Source: an uncultured Eubacteriales bacterium (GTDB lineage: Bacteria; Bacillota; Clostridia; Oscillospirales; CAG-272). Taken from it: a stretch of 64,000 bases of DNA. Shown in pieces: positions 18,001 through 25,704 of this stretch; the first letter of the stretch is position 1, and each line of letters opens with the position of its first letter. Under the pieces are notes generated by a model. It had not been told where the DNA came from. It did no database searches and was given only the letters and a program-made list of their open reading frames with translations. A program made the position numbers and the translations under genes. The stretch spans positions 45,457 to 109,456 of the forward strand of contig CAKVOU010000005.1 of the NCBI GenBank assembly GCA_934796165.1, in the 5' to 3' direction.

Positions 18001-19068
18001 ACCTATGCGCTCCTGGAGAGCGGAAGGATTGGCTACATCGTTTACACGGGTGCGCTTCAGGATTCGACGCTGGACGATTACATTGCGCTCCATCGCCGCG
18101 CACTGCGCCTGTCCATCCCGTGCCTGACTTCGCTCGATACGGCGAACGCGCTCGCGGATATGCTTGCAAGCCGCTATACACCGTACAACACCGAGCTGAT
18201 CGACATCAACCGGATGCGGGCGGCGCGCGAGAAACTGCACTTCTCCAAAATGCAGGGGTGCGGCGACGACTACATCTTCATCGAAAACTTTGACGGGAGA
18301 ATCACCTCGCCGGAGTCGCTTTGCGTGAATCTTTGCCGCGCACATTACGGCGTGGGAGCGGACGGGATCGTATTGATTGAAAAATCGGCGGTCGCAGACG
18401 CGAAGATGCGGATCTTCAACCGCGACGGAAGCGAAGGAAAAATGGCGGGCAACGCCATCCGGTCGGTCGGCAAGTACCTCTATGACAACGGCTATGTGAC
18501 CTCCGACTGCCTGACGGTGGAAACGGGAAGCGGTATCCGTAACCTGACGCTGTATACGAGCGGCGGCAAGGTCAGCTATGTGACGGTGGACATGGGTCGG
18601 GTGGAGTTTTCCGCCCGGGCACTTCCGACCACGCTTGACGGCGACCGGATCATCGACCGCCCGCTTACGGTGGGCGGCAGGGAATACCGTGTCACCTGCC
18701 TTTCGGTCGGCAACCCGCATTGCGTGGTGTTCTGCGACCGGTTGGCTGCTGTGGAGGTTCCCATTGTCGGACCGCTCTTTGAATCGGCGCCCGAATTTCC
18801 GGAACGCATCAACACCGAGTTTGTCCGCGTGGTCAATCCGACGACGCTCAGGATGCGCGTCTGGGAGAGAGGCAACGGCGAGACCTGGGCGTGCGGAACC
18901 GGTGCCTGCGCCGCGGTCGCGGCGGCAATCGCAAACGGGTATTGCAGGGAGGGAAGCGACGTGACTGTCAAGGTGCGCGGCGGCGATCTGGTCGTCCGCG
19001 TGGACGGCGACCGCGTGACGCTCTCGGGCGACACCCACCTCGTCTATGACGGCGTGCTGGAATACTGA
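15031..19068 (+). CDS. carB: CarB-DapF fusion: carbamoyl-phosphate synthase large subunit with diaminopimelate epimerase domain
   Basis: The 1,345-residue frame holds a full CarB (residues 1-1050): two ATP-grasp halves, each opening with SGPI(V/R)IGQ (near residues 13 and 553), then the MGS-like allosteric domain. A short linker (SRYTPYNTELIDINRMR) leads without a stop into a complete DapF fold (about 1069-1345, 277 residues). DapF motifs present are GVGADGI, FNRDGSEG, SVGNPHC, INTEF and WACGTGAC, whose Cys1288 is one catalytic thiol. The other catalytic Cys, normally in MCGN, is Ala1139 (MAGNAIRSVGKYL), and the GCGNDY Asn is Asp (GCGDDY). So the CarB part should be active, while epimerase activity is doubtful. 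An internal start near 18214 has no clear ribosome binding site. The RBS inside carA (GGGAGGG) supports the start. Confidence 0.93.
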   Translation: MPIDTSVKKTLVIGSGPIVIGQAAEFDYAGAQACRVLKEAGVNVVLVNSNPATIMTDRVMADEIYLEPLTEETVERIIEKEKPDSLLAGLGGQTGLTLAMKLYEKGFLQSHGVRLIGTNVDAIERAEDRERFKETMEQIGEPVIPSDIAEDVETAVRVAERIGYPVIIRPAYTLGGAGGGVAYTEEELRVVAHTGLEASPITQILVEKYIFGWKEIEFEVMRDAIGNVIAVCSMENLDPVGIHTGDSIVVAPTLTLSDKEYQMLRSASLNIITALGIVGGCNCQFALNPDSFEYAVIEVNPRVSRSSALASKATGYPIAKMTAKIALGYTLDEIRNDITGKTCACFEPTLDYVVVKVPKWPFDKFAGASRRLGTQMKATGEVMAIAPSFEAALLKAIRGAEISLDTLNAPPVSSAPLMERLATPDDRRIFTVFEAIKSGISIEVIHRITKIDRWFLEKLKKLAGYEASLAADGLTDALYERGKQLGYPDAALLRLSGAEKIPSPRHAVYKMVDTCGAEFDAETPYFYATYDRVCESCAFPRSGKPVVIVLGSGPIRIGQGIEFDYSSVHSVMTLKELGYDVVIINNNPETVSTDYDTADRLYFEPLTPEDVMNVIRVEHPVGVVVAFGGQTAIKLTGFLDKAGIPILGTSADGIDLAEDRERFDELLEGFGIRRPKGMGVRTLEEALAAADTLGYPVLLRPSYVIGGQNMQIVHNEREVRRYMERILAGGIENPVLVDQYLPGKELEVDVISDGEDVLIPGIMQHIERAGVHSGDSIAVYPPYSINDRMISVIVDSSKKLALALGTKGLVNIQYLIYGGELYVIEVNPRASRTVPYISKVTGVPMVDIASRVMLGEKLSTIGCGTGLHPVPPYCAVKVPVFSFEKLTDANSYLGPEMKSTGEVLGIGKDLGEALFKGLLSAGMILPPAHRGEKVGFFVSVDEHDMGEVVSLAKKLDDLGFLLFATRDTAAAISTLGIDVTVTDAIGDRESTYALLESGRIGYIVYTGALQDSTLDDYIALHRRALRLSIPCLTSLDTANALADMLASRYTPYNTELIDINRMRAAREKLHFSKMQGCGDDYIFIENFDGRITSPESLCVNLCRAHYGVGADGIVLIEKSAVADAKMRIFNRDGSEGKMAGNAIRSVGKYLYDNGYVTSDCLTVETGSGIRNLTLYTSGGKVSYVTVDMGRVEFSARALPTTLDGDRIIDRPLTVGGREYRVTCLSVGNPHCVVFCDRLAAVEVPIVGPLFESAPEFPERINTEFVRVVNPTTLRMRVWERGNGETWACGTGACAAVAAAIANGYCREGSDVTVKVRGGDLVVRVDGDRVTLSGDTHLVYDGVLEY

Positions 19069-19098
19069 CGTGCCGTGTGCGAATTTCGGGGAAACCTA

Positions 19099-19127
19099 TT
19101 GCGAAAACGCCCCGGATCAGGTATAAT
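19099..19127 (+). promoter_or_regulatory. lepA promoter
   Basis: TTGCGA (19099-19104) and TATAAT (19122-19127) have a 17-base spacer, in the gap after the carB-dapF stop. Start of transcription would be near 19134, upstream of the terminator at 19156. Confidence 0.7.
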
Positions 19128-19155
19128 ATAGGCAGAACGACTGCCGTAAGGAATC

Positions 19156-19181
19156 AACCCCGGCGTCATGCCGGGGTTTTT
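19156..19181 (+). terminator. Terminator in the lepA leader
   Basis: A 9-bp stem (19156-19164 with 19170-19178) and five T's form a good intrinsic terminator. Because it lies downstream of the lepA promoter as well as of carB, it may both end the arginine operon and attenuate lepA. Confidence 0.8.
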
Positions 19182-19190
19182 CGTAACATG

Positions 19191-19244
19191 TCCCGCAAGG
19201 GCGGGTGCGAAAACGTATCAGAAGAAATCTCCCGCAAGGGCGGG
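19191..19244 (+). repeat. Duplicated hairpin TCCCGCAAGGGCGGG in lepA leader
   Basis: The same 15-base unit occurs at 19191-19205 and 19230-19244. Each can fold as a CCCGC/GCGGG stem with an AAGG loop. The second copy ends 8 bases before the AAGGAG ribosome binding site, so it could affect translation initiation or be a protein-binding site. Confidence 0.6.
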
Positions 19245-19263
19245 ATACCAAGGAGAAGATTTC

Positions 19264-21084
19264 ATGCCGAAAACAGAGAGACAGGCGCACATCCGCAACT
19301 TTTCCATCATCGCGCACATCGATCACGGAAAATCCACGCTTGCCGACCGGATCCTGGAAGCGACGCGCACGGTCGAAAAGCGCGAAATGGAGGATCAGGT
19401 GCTTGACAATATGGATCTGGAGCGCGAGCGGGGCATCACCATCAAGGCGCGCGCGGTCAAGATCGACTACACCGCCCCCGACGGGGAAAACTATGTGCTC
19501 AACCTGATTGACACTCCCGGTCATGTGGACTTCAATTACGAGGTCTCCCGTTCGCTCAACGCCTGCGACGGCGCGCTTCTCGTGGTGGACGCGACCCAGG
19601 GTGTGGAGGCGCAGACGCTTGCCAACGCCTACCTCGCTGTAGACGCGAATCTGGAGATCGTCCCCGTCATCAACAAGATTGACCTGCCGAGCGCCGACAT
19701 TGAGGGCTGCCGCAGGGAAATTGAGGATATCATCGGCATTCCCGCGGAAAACTGCCCGGCGGTCTCGGCAAAGACGGGACTCAACATTGAGGACGTGCTT
19801 GCCCATATCGTCAGCGACATTCCCGCGCCCAGCGGCGACGAGGACGCGCCGCTCAAGTGCCTTGTCTTTGACTCGTATTATGACAGCTACCTCGGCGTGG
19901 TCGTCATGGTGCGCGTGATGGACGGTAAGATCAAAGCGGGCGACAAAATGATGATGATGAGCACCGGCGCCACCTTTGACGTGGTGGAGGTCGGTACCAT
20001 GGAGCCGTTCGGGCTCCGCAAATGCGACGTGCTGGCGGCTGGCGAGGTCGGATATATCACCGCCTCCATCAAATATATCGGAGACACCCGCGTCGGCGAT
20101 ACCGTCACGCTTGCGACGGATCCGGCGGCGGAGCCGCTACCCGGCTTCAAGCAGGTGCATCCCATGGTCTACGCAGGTATCTATCCCGCGGACGGCGCGC
20201 ATTACGGCGACCTCAAGGACGCGATCGAAAAGCTGCAGCTCAACGACGCGGCGCTGACCTTTGACCCGGAAACCTCCGTTGCGCTCGGTTTCGGCTTCCG
20301 CTGTGGCTTTCTGGGGCTTCTTCACATGGAAATCATCGAAGAGCGTCTGGAGAGAGAATTCAACCTCGACCTTGTGACCACCGCGCCGAGCGTTATCTAC
20401 AAGATCCGCAAGAGAGACGGCAGTGAAATCTATATCGACAACCCGTCCAATTATCCGACGCCCGACGAAATCGAGACCGCATTTGAACCGATGGTACACG
20501 CGAATATCATCACCCCGTCGGAGTACGTCGGCAATCTGATGGACCTCTGCCAGGACCGCCGCGGCGTGTTCCTTGACATGAAGTATCTCGATACCACGCG
20601 TGTGGAGCTGCACTACGACCTGCCGCTCAACGAAATCATTTATGACTTCTTTGACGCACTCAAGAGCCGTTCGCGCGGATACGCGTCGCTTGACTATGAA
20701 TTCAAGGATTATGTGCCGAGCAAGTTGGTCAAGCTGGACTTCCTTCTCAACGGAGACCAGGTGGACGCGCTGTCCTTCATCGTGCATGAGGACAAGGCGT
20801 ATGCCCGTGCCCGCAGGATTGCGGAACGCCTCAAGGACAACATCCCGCGTCAGCTCTTTGAAGTGCCGATTCAGGCGGCGATCGGAAACCGCGTAATTGC
20901 AAGAGAAACCGTCAAGGCAATGCGCAAGGACGTGCTTGCCAAGTGCTACGGCGGCGACATCACAAGAAAGAAGAAACTGCTCGAAAAGCAGAAGGAAGGC
21001 AAAAAGAAGATGCGCCAGCTCGGCTCGGTGCAGGTGTCTCCCGAGGCGTTCATGGCGGTGCTCAAGTTGGATGATGACCAGTGA
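19264..21084 (+). CDS. lepA: Elongation factor 4 (ribosome back-translocase)
   Basis: The 606-residue GTPase matches LepA/EF4: G1 loop AHIDHGKST at 17-25, G2/switch [11 protein letters not shown]3 DTPGH, G4 NKID, then EF-G-like domains II, III and V and the LepA-specific C-terminal domain ([36 protein letters not shown]). It acts on stalled or mispositioned ribosomes. The start at 19264 follows CCAAGGAGAAGATTTC. It overlaps the next gene, hemW, by 14 bases; lepA-hemW linkage is a conserved Firmicutes arrangement. Confidence 0.97.
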   Translation: MPKTERQAHIRNFSIIAHIDHGKSTLADRILEATRTVEKREMEDQVLDNMDLERERGITIKARAVKIDYTAPDGENYVLNLIDTPGHVDFNYEVSRSLNACDGALLVVDATQGVEAQTLANAYLAVDANLEIVPVINKIDLPSADIEGCRREIEDIIGIPAENCPAVSAKTGLNIEDVLAHIVSDIPAPSGDEDAPLKCLVFDSYYDSYLGVVVMVRVMDGKIKAGDKMMMMSTGATFDVVEVGTMEPFGLRKCDVLAAGEVGYITASIKYIGDTRVGDTVTLATDPAAEPLPGFKQVHPMVYAGIYPADGAHYGDLKDAIEKLQLNDAALTFDPETSVALGFGFRCGFLGLLHMEIIEERLEREFNLDLVTTAPSVIYKIRKRDGSEIYIDNPSNYPTPDEIETAFEPMVHANIITPSEYVGNLMDLCQDRRGVFLDMKYLDTTRVELHYDLPLNEIIYDFFDALKSRSRGYASLDYEFKDYVPSKLVKLDFLLNGDQVDALSFIVHEDKAYARARRIAERLKDNIPRQLFEVPIQAAIGNRVIARETVKAMRKDVLAKCYGGDITRKKKLLEKQKEGKKKMRQLGSVQVSPEAFMAVLKLDDDQ

Positions 21085-22405
21085 GAAAAGCGTGAAGCGC
21101 ACGGAGGACGGCGGAACGCTTGCAAAAGGCAGGGGGAAGACCTGCTCCGCGTCCGGGGGGACGGGCAATTCTCTTGCCGTCGGTGCTCCGGGGGGAGCGG
21201 ATGTTCCCGCTGCTTCCGGCACGCCGGAGCAAACGGCTTTTTCCGGTGTGTCTGAAACTCCCGGCGCACCGGAAGCTCCCGAAAAAAAGCTCGGGTTGTA
21301 TCTGCACATCCCGTTCTGCGTCCGCAAATGCAGGTATTGCGATTTCTGTTCGTTCCCCGGCATGGGAACGGACGTGATGGACCTGTATACCAGACGGCTC
21401 GCGGAAGAAGTGATCCGCGCGTCCCGTAAGTGCCGCGGGTATACCGTCGATACGGTGTATTTCGGCGGCGGAACCCCCACGCTTCTGCCGTTTCCGCTCT
21501 TTTTCCGCGTGATGGAAACGGTCTATCGCTGTTTCCGGGTGGAAAATGACGCGGAAATTACGATGGAGTGTAATCCCGCGACGGCAAACGGGGAATACTT
21601 GATGGGGATCCGGAGGGAAGGCGTCAACCGCCTCAGCATCGGATTGCAGAGCGCCGATGACCGGGAGCTTGCCGCTCTCGGCAGAATCCATACTTTCGGG
21701 GACTTCCTTACCACCTACGACGCGGCGCGCCGTGCGGGATTCGACAACATCAGTGCCGATCTCATGTTCGGCATCCCGGAACAGACGCGGGAGAGCTTTC
21801 GGGACACGCTTCGCCGCGTGACCGCGCTTTATCCCGAGCACCTCTCGGTCTACGGGCTGATCTTAGAGGAGGGAACACCGTTTTACCGCATGCGGGACAC
21901 GCTCGCCCTGCCCGACGAGGACACCGAGAGCGATATGTACCGGGACGCGGTTGCCTTTCTTCACGAGCGCGGCTACGACCGCTATGAGATCAGCAACTTT
22001 GCGCGGCACGAAAGGGAATCCAGGCACAATTACCGCTACTGGGACTGCCGGGAATATCTCGGCTTCGGCGTTGCGGCACATTCGTATTTCGGCGGGGAAC
22101 GTGTCTCCCACAGCCGCGATTTTGACGGGTACCTTGCAGGGCGCGACATCACGGACGAGCGCGTCACGGTTACGGAAAAGGACGCGCGGGACGAATACGT
22201 CATGCTCCGGATGCGTCTTGCCGACGGCGTGGACGAGACGCAATACAAAGCCCGCTTCGGTGAGGAATTCCGCGCCCATTACGGCGTGCGGCTGGAGCCG
22301 TACATCCGGGAAGGCTTTGTTTCCGCCGACGGCGGAAGGTACCGCTTTACGGACAGCGGATTTTACGTCAGCAATGCGATCCTTTCGTCGGTGCTCGATC
22401 TGTAA
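21071..22405 (+). CDS. hemW: HemW-type radical SAM heme chaperone with N-terminal extension
   Basis: The 444-residue protein has the radical SAM cluster motif C-x3-C-x2-C at Cys83, Cys87 and Cys90 ([12 protein letters not shown]), [11 protein letters not shown], and a C-terminal HemN-like domain. HemW proteins resemble oxygen-independent coproporphyrinogen oxidase but act in heme insertion. Residues 1-72 are an unusual low-complexity extension rich in Ala, Gly, Pro, Ser and Thr; canonical HemW begins at [10 protein letters not shown]. The ATGATG at 21071 lies inside the lepA end with no clear ribosome binding site, so translation may be coupled to lepA, or the real start may be further in. 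Confidence 0.85.
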   Translation: MMTSEKSVKRTEDGGTLAKGRGKTCSASGGTGNSLAVGAPGGADVPAASGTPEQTAFSGVSETPGAPEAPEKKLGLYLHIPFCVRKCRYCDFCSFPGMGTDVMDLYTRRLAEEVIRASRKCRGYTVDTVYFGGGTPTLLPFPLFFRVMETVYRCFRVENDAEITMECNPATANGEYLMGIRREGVNRLSIGLQSADDRELAALGRIHTFGDFLTTYDAARRAGFDNISADLMFGIPEQTRESFRDTLRRVTALYPEHLSVYGLILEEGTPFYRMRDTLALPDEDTESDMYRDAVAFLHERGYDRYEISNFARHERESRHNYRYWDCREYLGFGVAAHSYFGGERVSHSRDFDGYLAGRDITDERVTVTEKDARDEYVMLRMRLADGVDETQYKARFGEEFRAHYGVRLEPYIREGFVSADGGRYRFTDSGFYVSNAILSSVLDL

Positions 22406-22469
22406 TAAATATGTCGCTTTCCGGCGAAAAACGGGACAGGCGCGATGTACGGCATTTGCGGCAAAGCTA

Positions 22470-22498
22470 TTGACAAATGTGCCCGGATCGTGTACAAT
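22470..22498 (+). promoter_or_regulatory. Promoter of the DUF1292 gene
   Basis: TTGACA (22470-22475) and TACAAT (22493-22498), spacer 17. It starts just after hemW. Confidence 0.8.
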
Positions 22499-22564
22499 AT
22501 TAGTGTAAAGCACACACGATCCGCGAGAAAGGACGCTTCCCCCGGGAAGCGATGGTTACCTGAA

Positions 22565-22885
22565 ATGGCAGAAGAAAAGAAAACGGTTGACGCCGCAGAA
22601 GAGGAAGAGTCCGCGACCATTACGCTGGTCGATGAGGACGGAGCTGAGTTTGAATTCGATATTCTTGCGTCTTACGAGCAGGATGGCGTGACCTACCTTG
22701 CCGTGATTGCGTCGGATGAAGAGATCGGCGACGACGGTGTGGTGGAATACGGCATCATCAAGTCCGCGCTGGACGAAAACGGCGAGGAAATCTTTGTGTC
22801 CCTCGACGACGATGACGAAGCATACGACGATATTGCCGACCGCTTTGACGATATTCTGTCCGAAGAGATCGACTACGACGAATGA
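22565..22885 (+). CDS. DUF1292 domain protein
   Basis: The 106-residue protein is very acidic and matches DUF1292 (YrzB-like): ITLVDEDGAEFEFDILASYEQDGVTYLAVI, followed by an EEIGDDGVVEYGIIK segment and a Glu/Asp-rich tail. The function of the family is unknown; it is widespread in Firmicutes, often near yrvK/alaS-type genes. The start at 22565 is chosen because the promoter and the family N-terminus agree; the ribosome binding site is weak. It is monocistronic. Confidence 0.8.
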   Translation: MAEEKKTVDAAEEEESATITLVDEDGAEFEFDILASYEQDGVTYLAVIASDEEIGDDGVVEYGIIKSALDENGEEIFVSLDDDDEAYDDIADRFDDILSEEIDYDE

Positions 22886-23387
22886 TCTGATTCCCGTTAC
22901 AGTTTTGCACACGCATTCCTGCCGGGTGCGTGATAATCGGTGAATGTAGACCCACAACACGAAAATGGAGCCCGGAAAAAGCCCGACGCTGTTTTGCAGA
23001 CCTCCCGATTCCTCCTCGATTGACTTGTCTCGACAGGGAAACCGGACGCTGGGAGCAGTGAAGCGAAGGACAGGGCGCCGCCTTGCACAAATGCAGGGTT
23101 CCGAATTCCCGGTTACACGGCTCGGCGGGGTTACGTAAAATAAATCCCCGCGACATAAAATACAAGAGGCAGAAGCCGGGAACGGCTTCTGCCTCTTGTG
23201 CTGTGTGCCTGGTACTCTGGAAATCGGGGGGATTGTTACCGTGGTACCCGTAAAAGTTCTCTGCATACGGAAAAGCCGCGGCAGTTTTTGGTGAACCGAT
23301 AGCGGGATAACATTCCGTGTTTTTGCAAATGTCCAAAGTGTTCCCGCCCCCCGGCAAATGACCGGTTTTGTGATTTGTCGGAGCGCG
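22886..23387. other. Intergenic region without recognisable gene
   Basis: About 500 bases separate the DUF1292 gene from the convergent MATE gene. Reading frames here have no ribosome binding site or recognisable family. The only clear structure is the 16-bp hairpin at 23162-23199. Confidence 0.6.
23162..23199 (-). terminator. 16-bp hairpin, probable terminator of the marR-MATE operon
   Basis: A perfect 16-bp stem (23162-23177 with 23184-23199) has a 6-base loop. On the minus strand it is followed by TATTTTATG, a weak U-tract, while on the plus strand the sequence after it is GC-rich. It lies about 190 bases after the MATE stop. Confidence 0.55.
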
Positions 23388-24722
23388 TCAGTAGTGATAT
23401 TTCTTTTGTTTGGTGATGAGAAACACCCCACAGAGGACCACCGCCATCGCGTCTGCCGCCACGACAGAGATCCAGATGCCGTCCAATTCGAAGAGAAGCG
23501 GCAGGAGCAGAACAGCGCCCACCTGAAATACCAGCGTCCGAAGGAACGAAATGATTGCGGAGGTCAGACCGTCGTTGAGAGCGGTGAAAAAGCCGGAGCC
23601 GAAGATGGCAAAGCCCATAAAGAAAAACGCGACCGAGAAGATGCGGAAGCCGTGGACCGTCATTTCAAGCAACCCGGGACTGTAACTGACGAAAATGTGC
23701 GCGAGCGGGCGGGCAAGCAACTCCGACACACCGAGCATGAGCACACCGCCGACGGCAAGAATCCGCAGGCTTTTTTTGAGCAGGCTTTTCAGTTCGTCGT
23801 AGTTTTTCGCGCCGTTGTGGAAGCTGATGACGGGAGCCACGCCGATGGAATACCCGATGAACGCCGCGGCAAAGATCATGCTGACATACATCATGACGCC
23901 GTAAGCCGCAATGCCGTTCTCCCCGGCGTAGCGGATCAGCTGGTGATTGTACAGCATTCCGACAACGCTCATGGAGACGTTGCTCATGAATTCCGACGAA
24001 CCGTTGGTACACGCTTTGAGAATGGCTCTGCCGTCAAATTTCGGTCTGGTCAGCCGGAGAATACTGCTGTTCTTGCGAAAGAAGTAGATGAGCGGTGTAC
24101 CGCCGCCGACAGTCAGACTGGCTGCGGTTGCGATCGCGGCACCGGCAAGCTTGTATTCTTTCGGCAGGATCGTGACAAGAAGTGCGTCAAGAACCATGTT
24201 GGTTACACCGGCGGCAACGATGACAAAAAGTCCGAGCCGGGGTTTTTCCGCAGCAACGAAAAAGCTCTGAAACAGGTATTGCAGAACCTGGAAGGGAAGC
24301 GCACACAGAATGATTCTGCCGTACAGAACGCAGTTATCAAGGATTCCCCCCTTGGCACCGAGCAGTGCGGCAATCGGGCGAATGAAGATGAAGCCGAGCA
24401 CTGCGAACAGCACGCCGAGCAGAAATGTCACGAGAACGAACAGGGAAAAGAGGCGGTTTGCCCGTTCTTTATTCCCTTCGCCGAGAATATTGGCGACCAG
24501 TGCCGTGCCGCCCGAGCCGAACATGAATCCGACCGTGGCAAGGATCATGAGGAAGGGCATGATGAGGTTGACTGCCTTGAAGGGAATGTCCCCGGCAAAA
24601 TTGGAAACGAAAAAGCCGTCCACCACGCCGTAGATCGAGGTGAAGATCATCATGATGATGGGGGGCAGGGTAAACCGGAATAATTTTCGGTAGGTAAAGT
24701 GATCTGAAAGCTGGATGCGCAT
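23388..24722 (-). CDS. MATE family multidrug/Na+ antiporter
   Basis: The 444-residue protein has about twelve hydrophobic segments in two repeated halves, as in MATE exporters. Family-like stretches are SIYGVVDGFFVSNFAG in helix 1, AGAAIATAAS, and in the second half a matching IAAYGVMMYVSMIF and GFFTALNDG. It would expel cationic compounds across the cytoplasmic membrane using a Na+ or H+ gradient. The start has GGAGGAATCC upstream. It lies 11 bases after the marR gene, so it is the second gene of a regulated two-gene operon. Confidence 0.9.
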   Translation of the reverse strand: MRIQLSDHFTYRKLFRFTLPPIIMMIFTSIYGVVDGFFVSNFAGDIPFKAVNLIMPFLMILATVGFMFGSGGTALVANILGEGNKERANRLFSLFVLVTFLLGVLFAVLGFIFIRPIAALLGAKGGILDNCVLYGRIILCALPFQVLQYLFQSFFVAAEKPRLGLFVIVAAGVTNMVLDALLVTILPKEYKLAGAAIATAASLTVGGGTPLIYFFRKNSSILRLTRPKFDGRAILKACTNGSSEFMSNVSMSVVGMLYNHQLIRYAGENGIAAYGVMMYVSMIFAAAFIGYSIGVAPVISFHNGAKNYDELKSLLKKSLRILAVGGVLMLGVSELLARPLAHIFVSYSPGLLEMTVHGFRIFSVAFFFMGFAIFGSGFFTALNDGLTSAIISFLRTLVFQVGAVLLLPLLFELDGIWISVVAADAMAVVLCGVFLITKQKKYHY

Positions 24723-24733
24723 GGATTCCTCCG

Positions 24734-25171
24734 TCAGAGTGCTTCTGCTTCTTTTCGGAAGCCGGTTACGAATTTTTCAATGAGGTGCAGGTAGCAGTCG
24801 GTTTCTTCCGTGCTCCATCCGGCAAACACGCGGGCTTCCGCCGCGAAGAGCCGGGCGGCGGTGTTTCGGACCAGCTCCTCTCCCTTGTCGGTGAGGACGA
24901 TTTTTTTGGAGCGTCCTTCATAGGGAACAAGGAAAAGCATCCCGTCCGCTTCGAGCGACCGGATGGCGGAATTGACCGTTTGCTTGCTGATCCCGGTTTT
25001 TTTATATACGTCGCAAAGCGGGCAGGTGTTGCCGCTGTCATAGATGGTGTACAGGATCCGTGATACGCTGTCGGATATTCCGAGTTTCTGAGACATCGTG
25101 TGATAAAGCGCGTCCAGCTCCGAGGTCAGGTAGTTGATCCGGTGGATGGCTTCCGCTGATTTTTGATTCAT
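24734..25171 (-). CDS. MarR family transcriptional regulator
   Basis: The 145-residue protein has the winged helix-turn-helix of MarR regulators: TCPLCDVYKKTGISKQTVNSAIRSLEADGML followed by the wing EGRSKKIVLTDKGEEL. It should repress itself and the adjacent MATE exporter until a ligand binds. The ATG at 25171 follows GAGGTG at a good distance; a GTG two codons earlier is also open but overlaps that site. The Cys residues in SGNTCPLCDVY might allow redox sensing, but this is inference. Confidence 0.9.
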   Translation of the reverse strand: MNQKSAEAIHRINYLTSELDALYHTMSQKLGISDSVSRILYTIYDSGNTCPLCDVYKKTGISKQTVNSAIRSLEADGMLFLVPYEGRSKKIVLTDKGEELVRNTAARLFAAEARVFAGWSTEETDCYLHLIEKFVTGFRKEAEAL

Positions 25172-25182
25172 TTGCACCTCGC

Positions 25183-25200
25183 AAGTACGAAATCGTACTT
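25183..25200. promoter_or_regulatory. MarR operator palindrome
   Basis: AAGTACGAAATCGTACTT is an inverted repeat with 8-base arms. It covers the transcription start and early leader of the marR-MATE operon, between the promoter and the ribosome binding site, the expected place for an autorepressor site. Confidence 0.75.
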
Positions 25201-25204
25201 AATC

Positions 25205-25233
25205 AGTATATCCGTTCCTTTTGGGAAAGTCAA
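25205..25233 (-). promoter_or_regulatory. marR-MATE operon promoter
   Basis: On the minus strand TTGACT (25233-25228) and TATACT (25210-25205) are 17 bases apart, directly upstream of the operator. Confidence 0.8.
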
Positions 25234-25253
25234 GATGCACTTCCGAAAAAGTA

Positions 25254-25284
25254 AAGAAAAAAACGGCGCTTTACACGCCGTTTT
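25254..25284 (-). terminator. Terminator of secG
   Basis: A 9-bp stem (25260-25268 with 25276-25284), read on the minus strand, ends in a run of T's. It lies 16 bases after the secG stop. Confidence 0.88.
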
Positions 25285-25300
25285 CTCCGGGAAGTCGGAA

Positions 25301-25537
25301 TTACTTACCGACGACAAGATACATCACAACGACCAGCACCGTGAAGATCACGGAAACGATCAGCGTTGCTTTGGAAAGGACCTTGTCCCAGGTATTTGCT
25401 TTTGCTTTGCTGAAGAACGTATCAGCACCGCCGGCAATGGCGCCGGAAAGGTTCTTGTCTTTTCCGGACTGCATCAGAACTGCGGCAGTCAGAAAAACGG
25501 CAAATACCAATACAATGATTCCAAGTGCGATTTCCAT
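25301..25537 (-). CDS. secG: Preprotein translocase subunit SecG
   Basis: The 78-residue protein has two membrane helices (EIALGIIVLVFAVFLTAAVLM and ATLIVSVIFTVLVVVMYLVV) joined by the SecG-type loop QSGKDKNLSGAIAGGADTFF. It is an accessory subunit of the SecYEG channel. It has its own promoter and terminator, so it is monocistronic. Confidence 0.95.
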   Translation of the reverse strand: MEIALGIIVLVFAVFLTAAVLMQSGKDKNLSGAIAGGADTFFSKAKANTWDKVLSKATLIVSVIFTVLVVVMYLVVGK

Positions 25538-25611
25538 TTCAATATCCTCCGGACCGAAGCGTCAGACGGACCCAAGCGGGCAAAACCGTCTTACGGTCAT
25601 AACATAGACTG

Positions 25612-25640
25612 ATTATAGCATATTCTTTCTGTGAATGCAA
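25612..25640 (-). promoter_or_regulatory. secG promoter
   Basis: On the minus strand TTGCAT (25640-25635) and TATAAT (25617-25612) have a 17-base spacer. Confidence 0.7.
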
Positions 25641-25704
25641 GAGAAATTTTGAAAAAAACGAGAAAAACTTTTCTTCTCCAAAAAGAGGGGCTTGGAAGCG
25701 GTTT

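Noticed and set aside
18214..18240. Independent dapF start inside the carB-dapF frame
   Set aside because: An ATG exists near 18214 but only a distant GAG precedes it; without a ribosome binding site a fused protein is the simpler reading, though internal initiation is not excluded.
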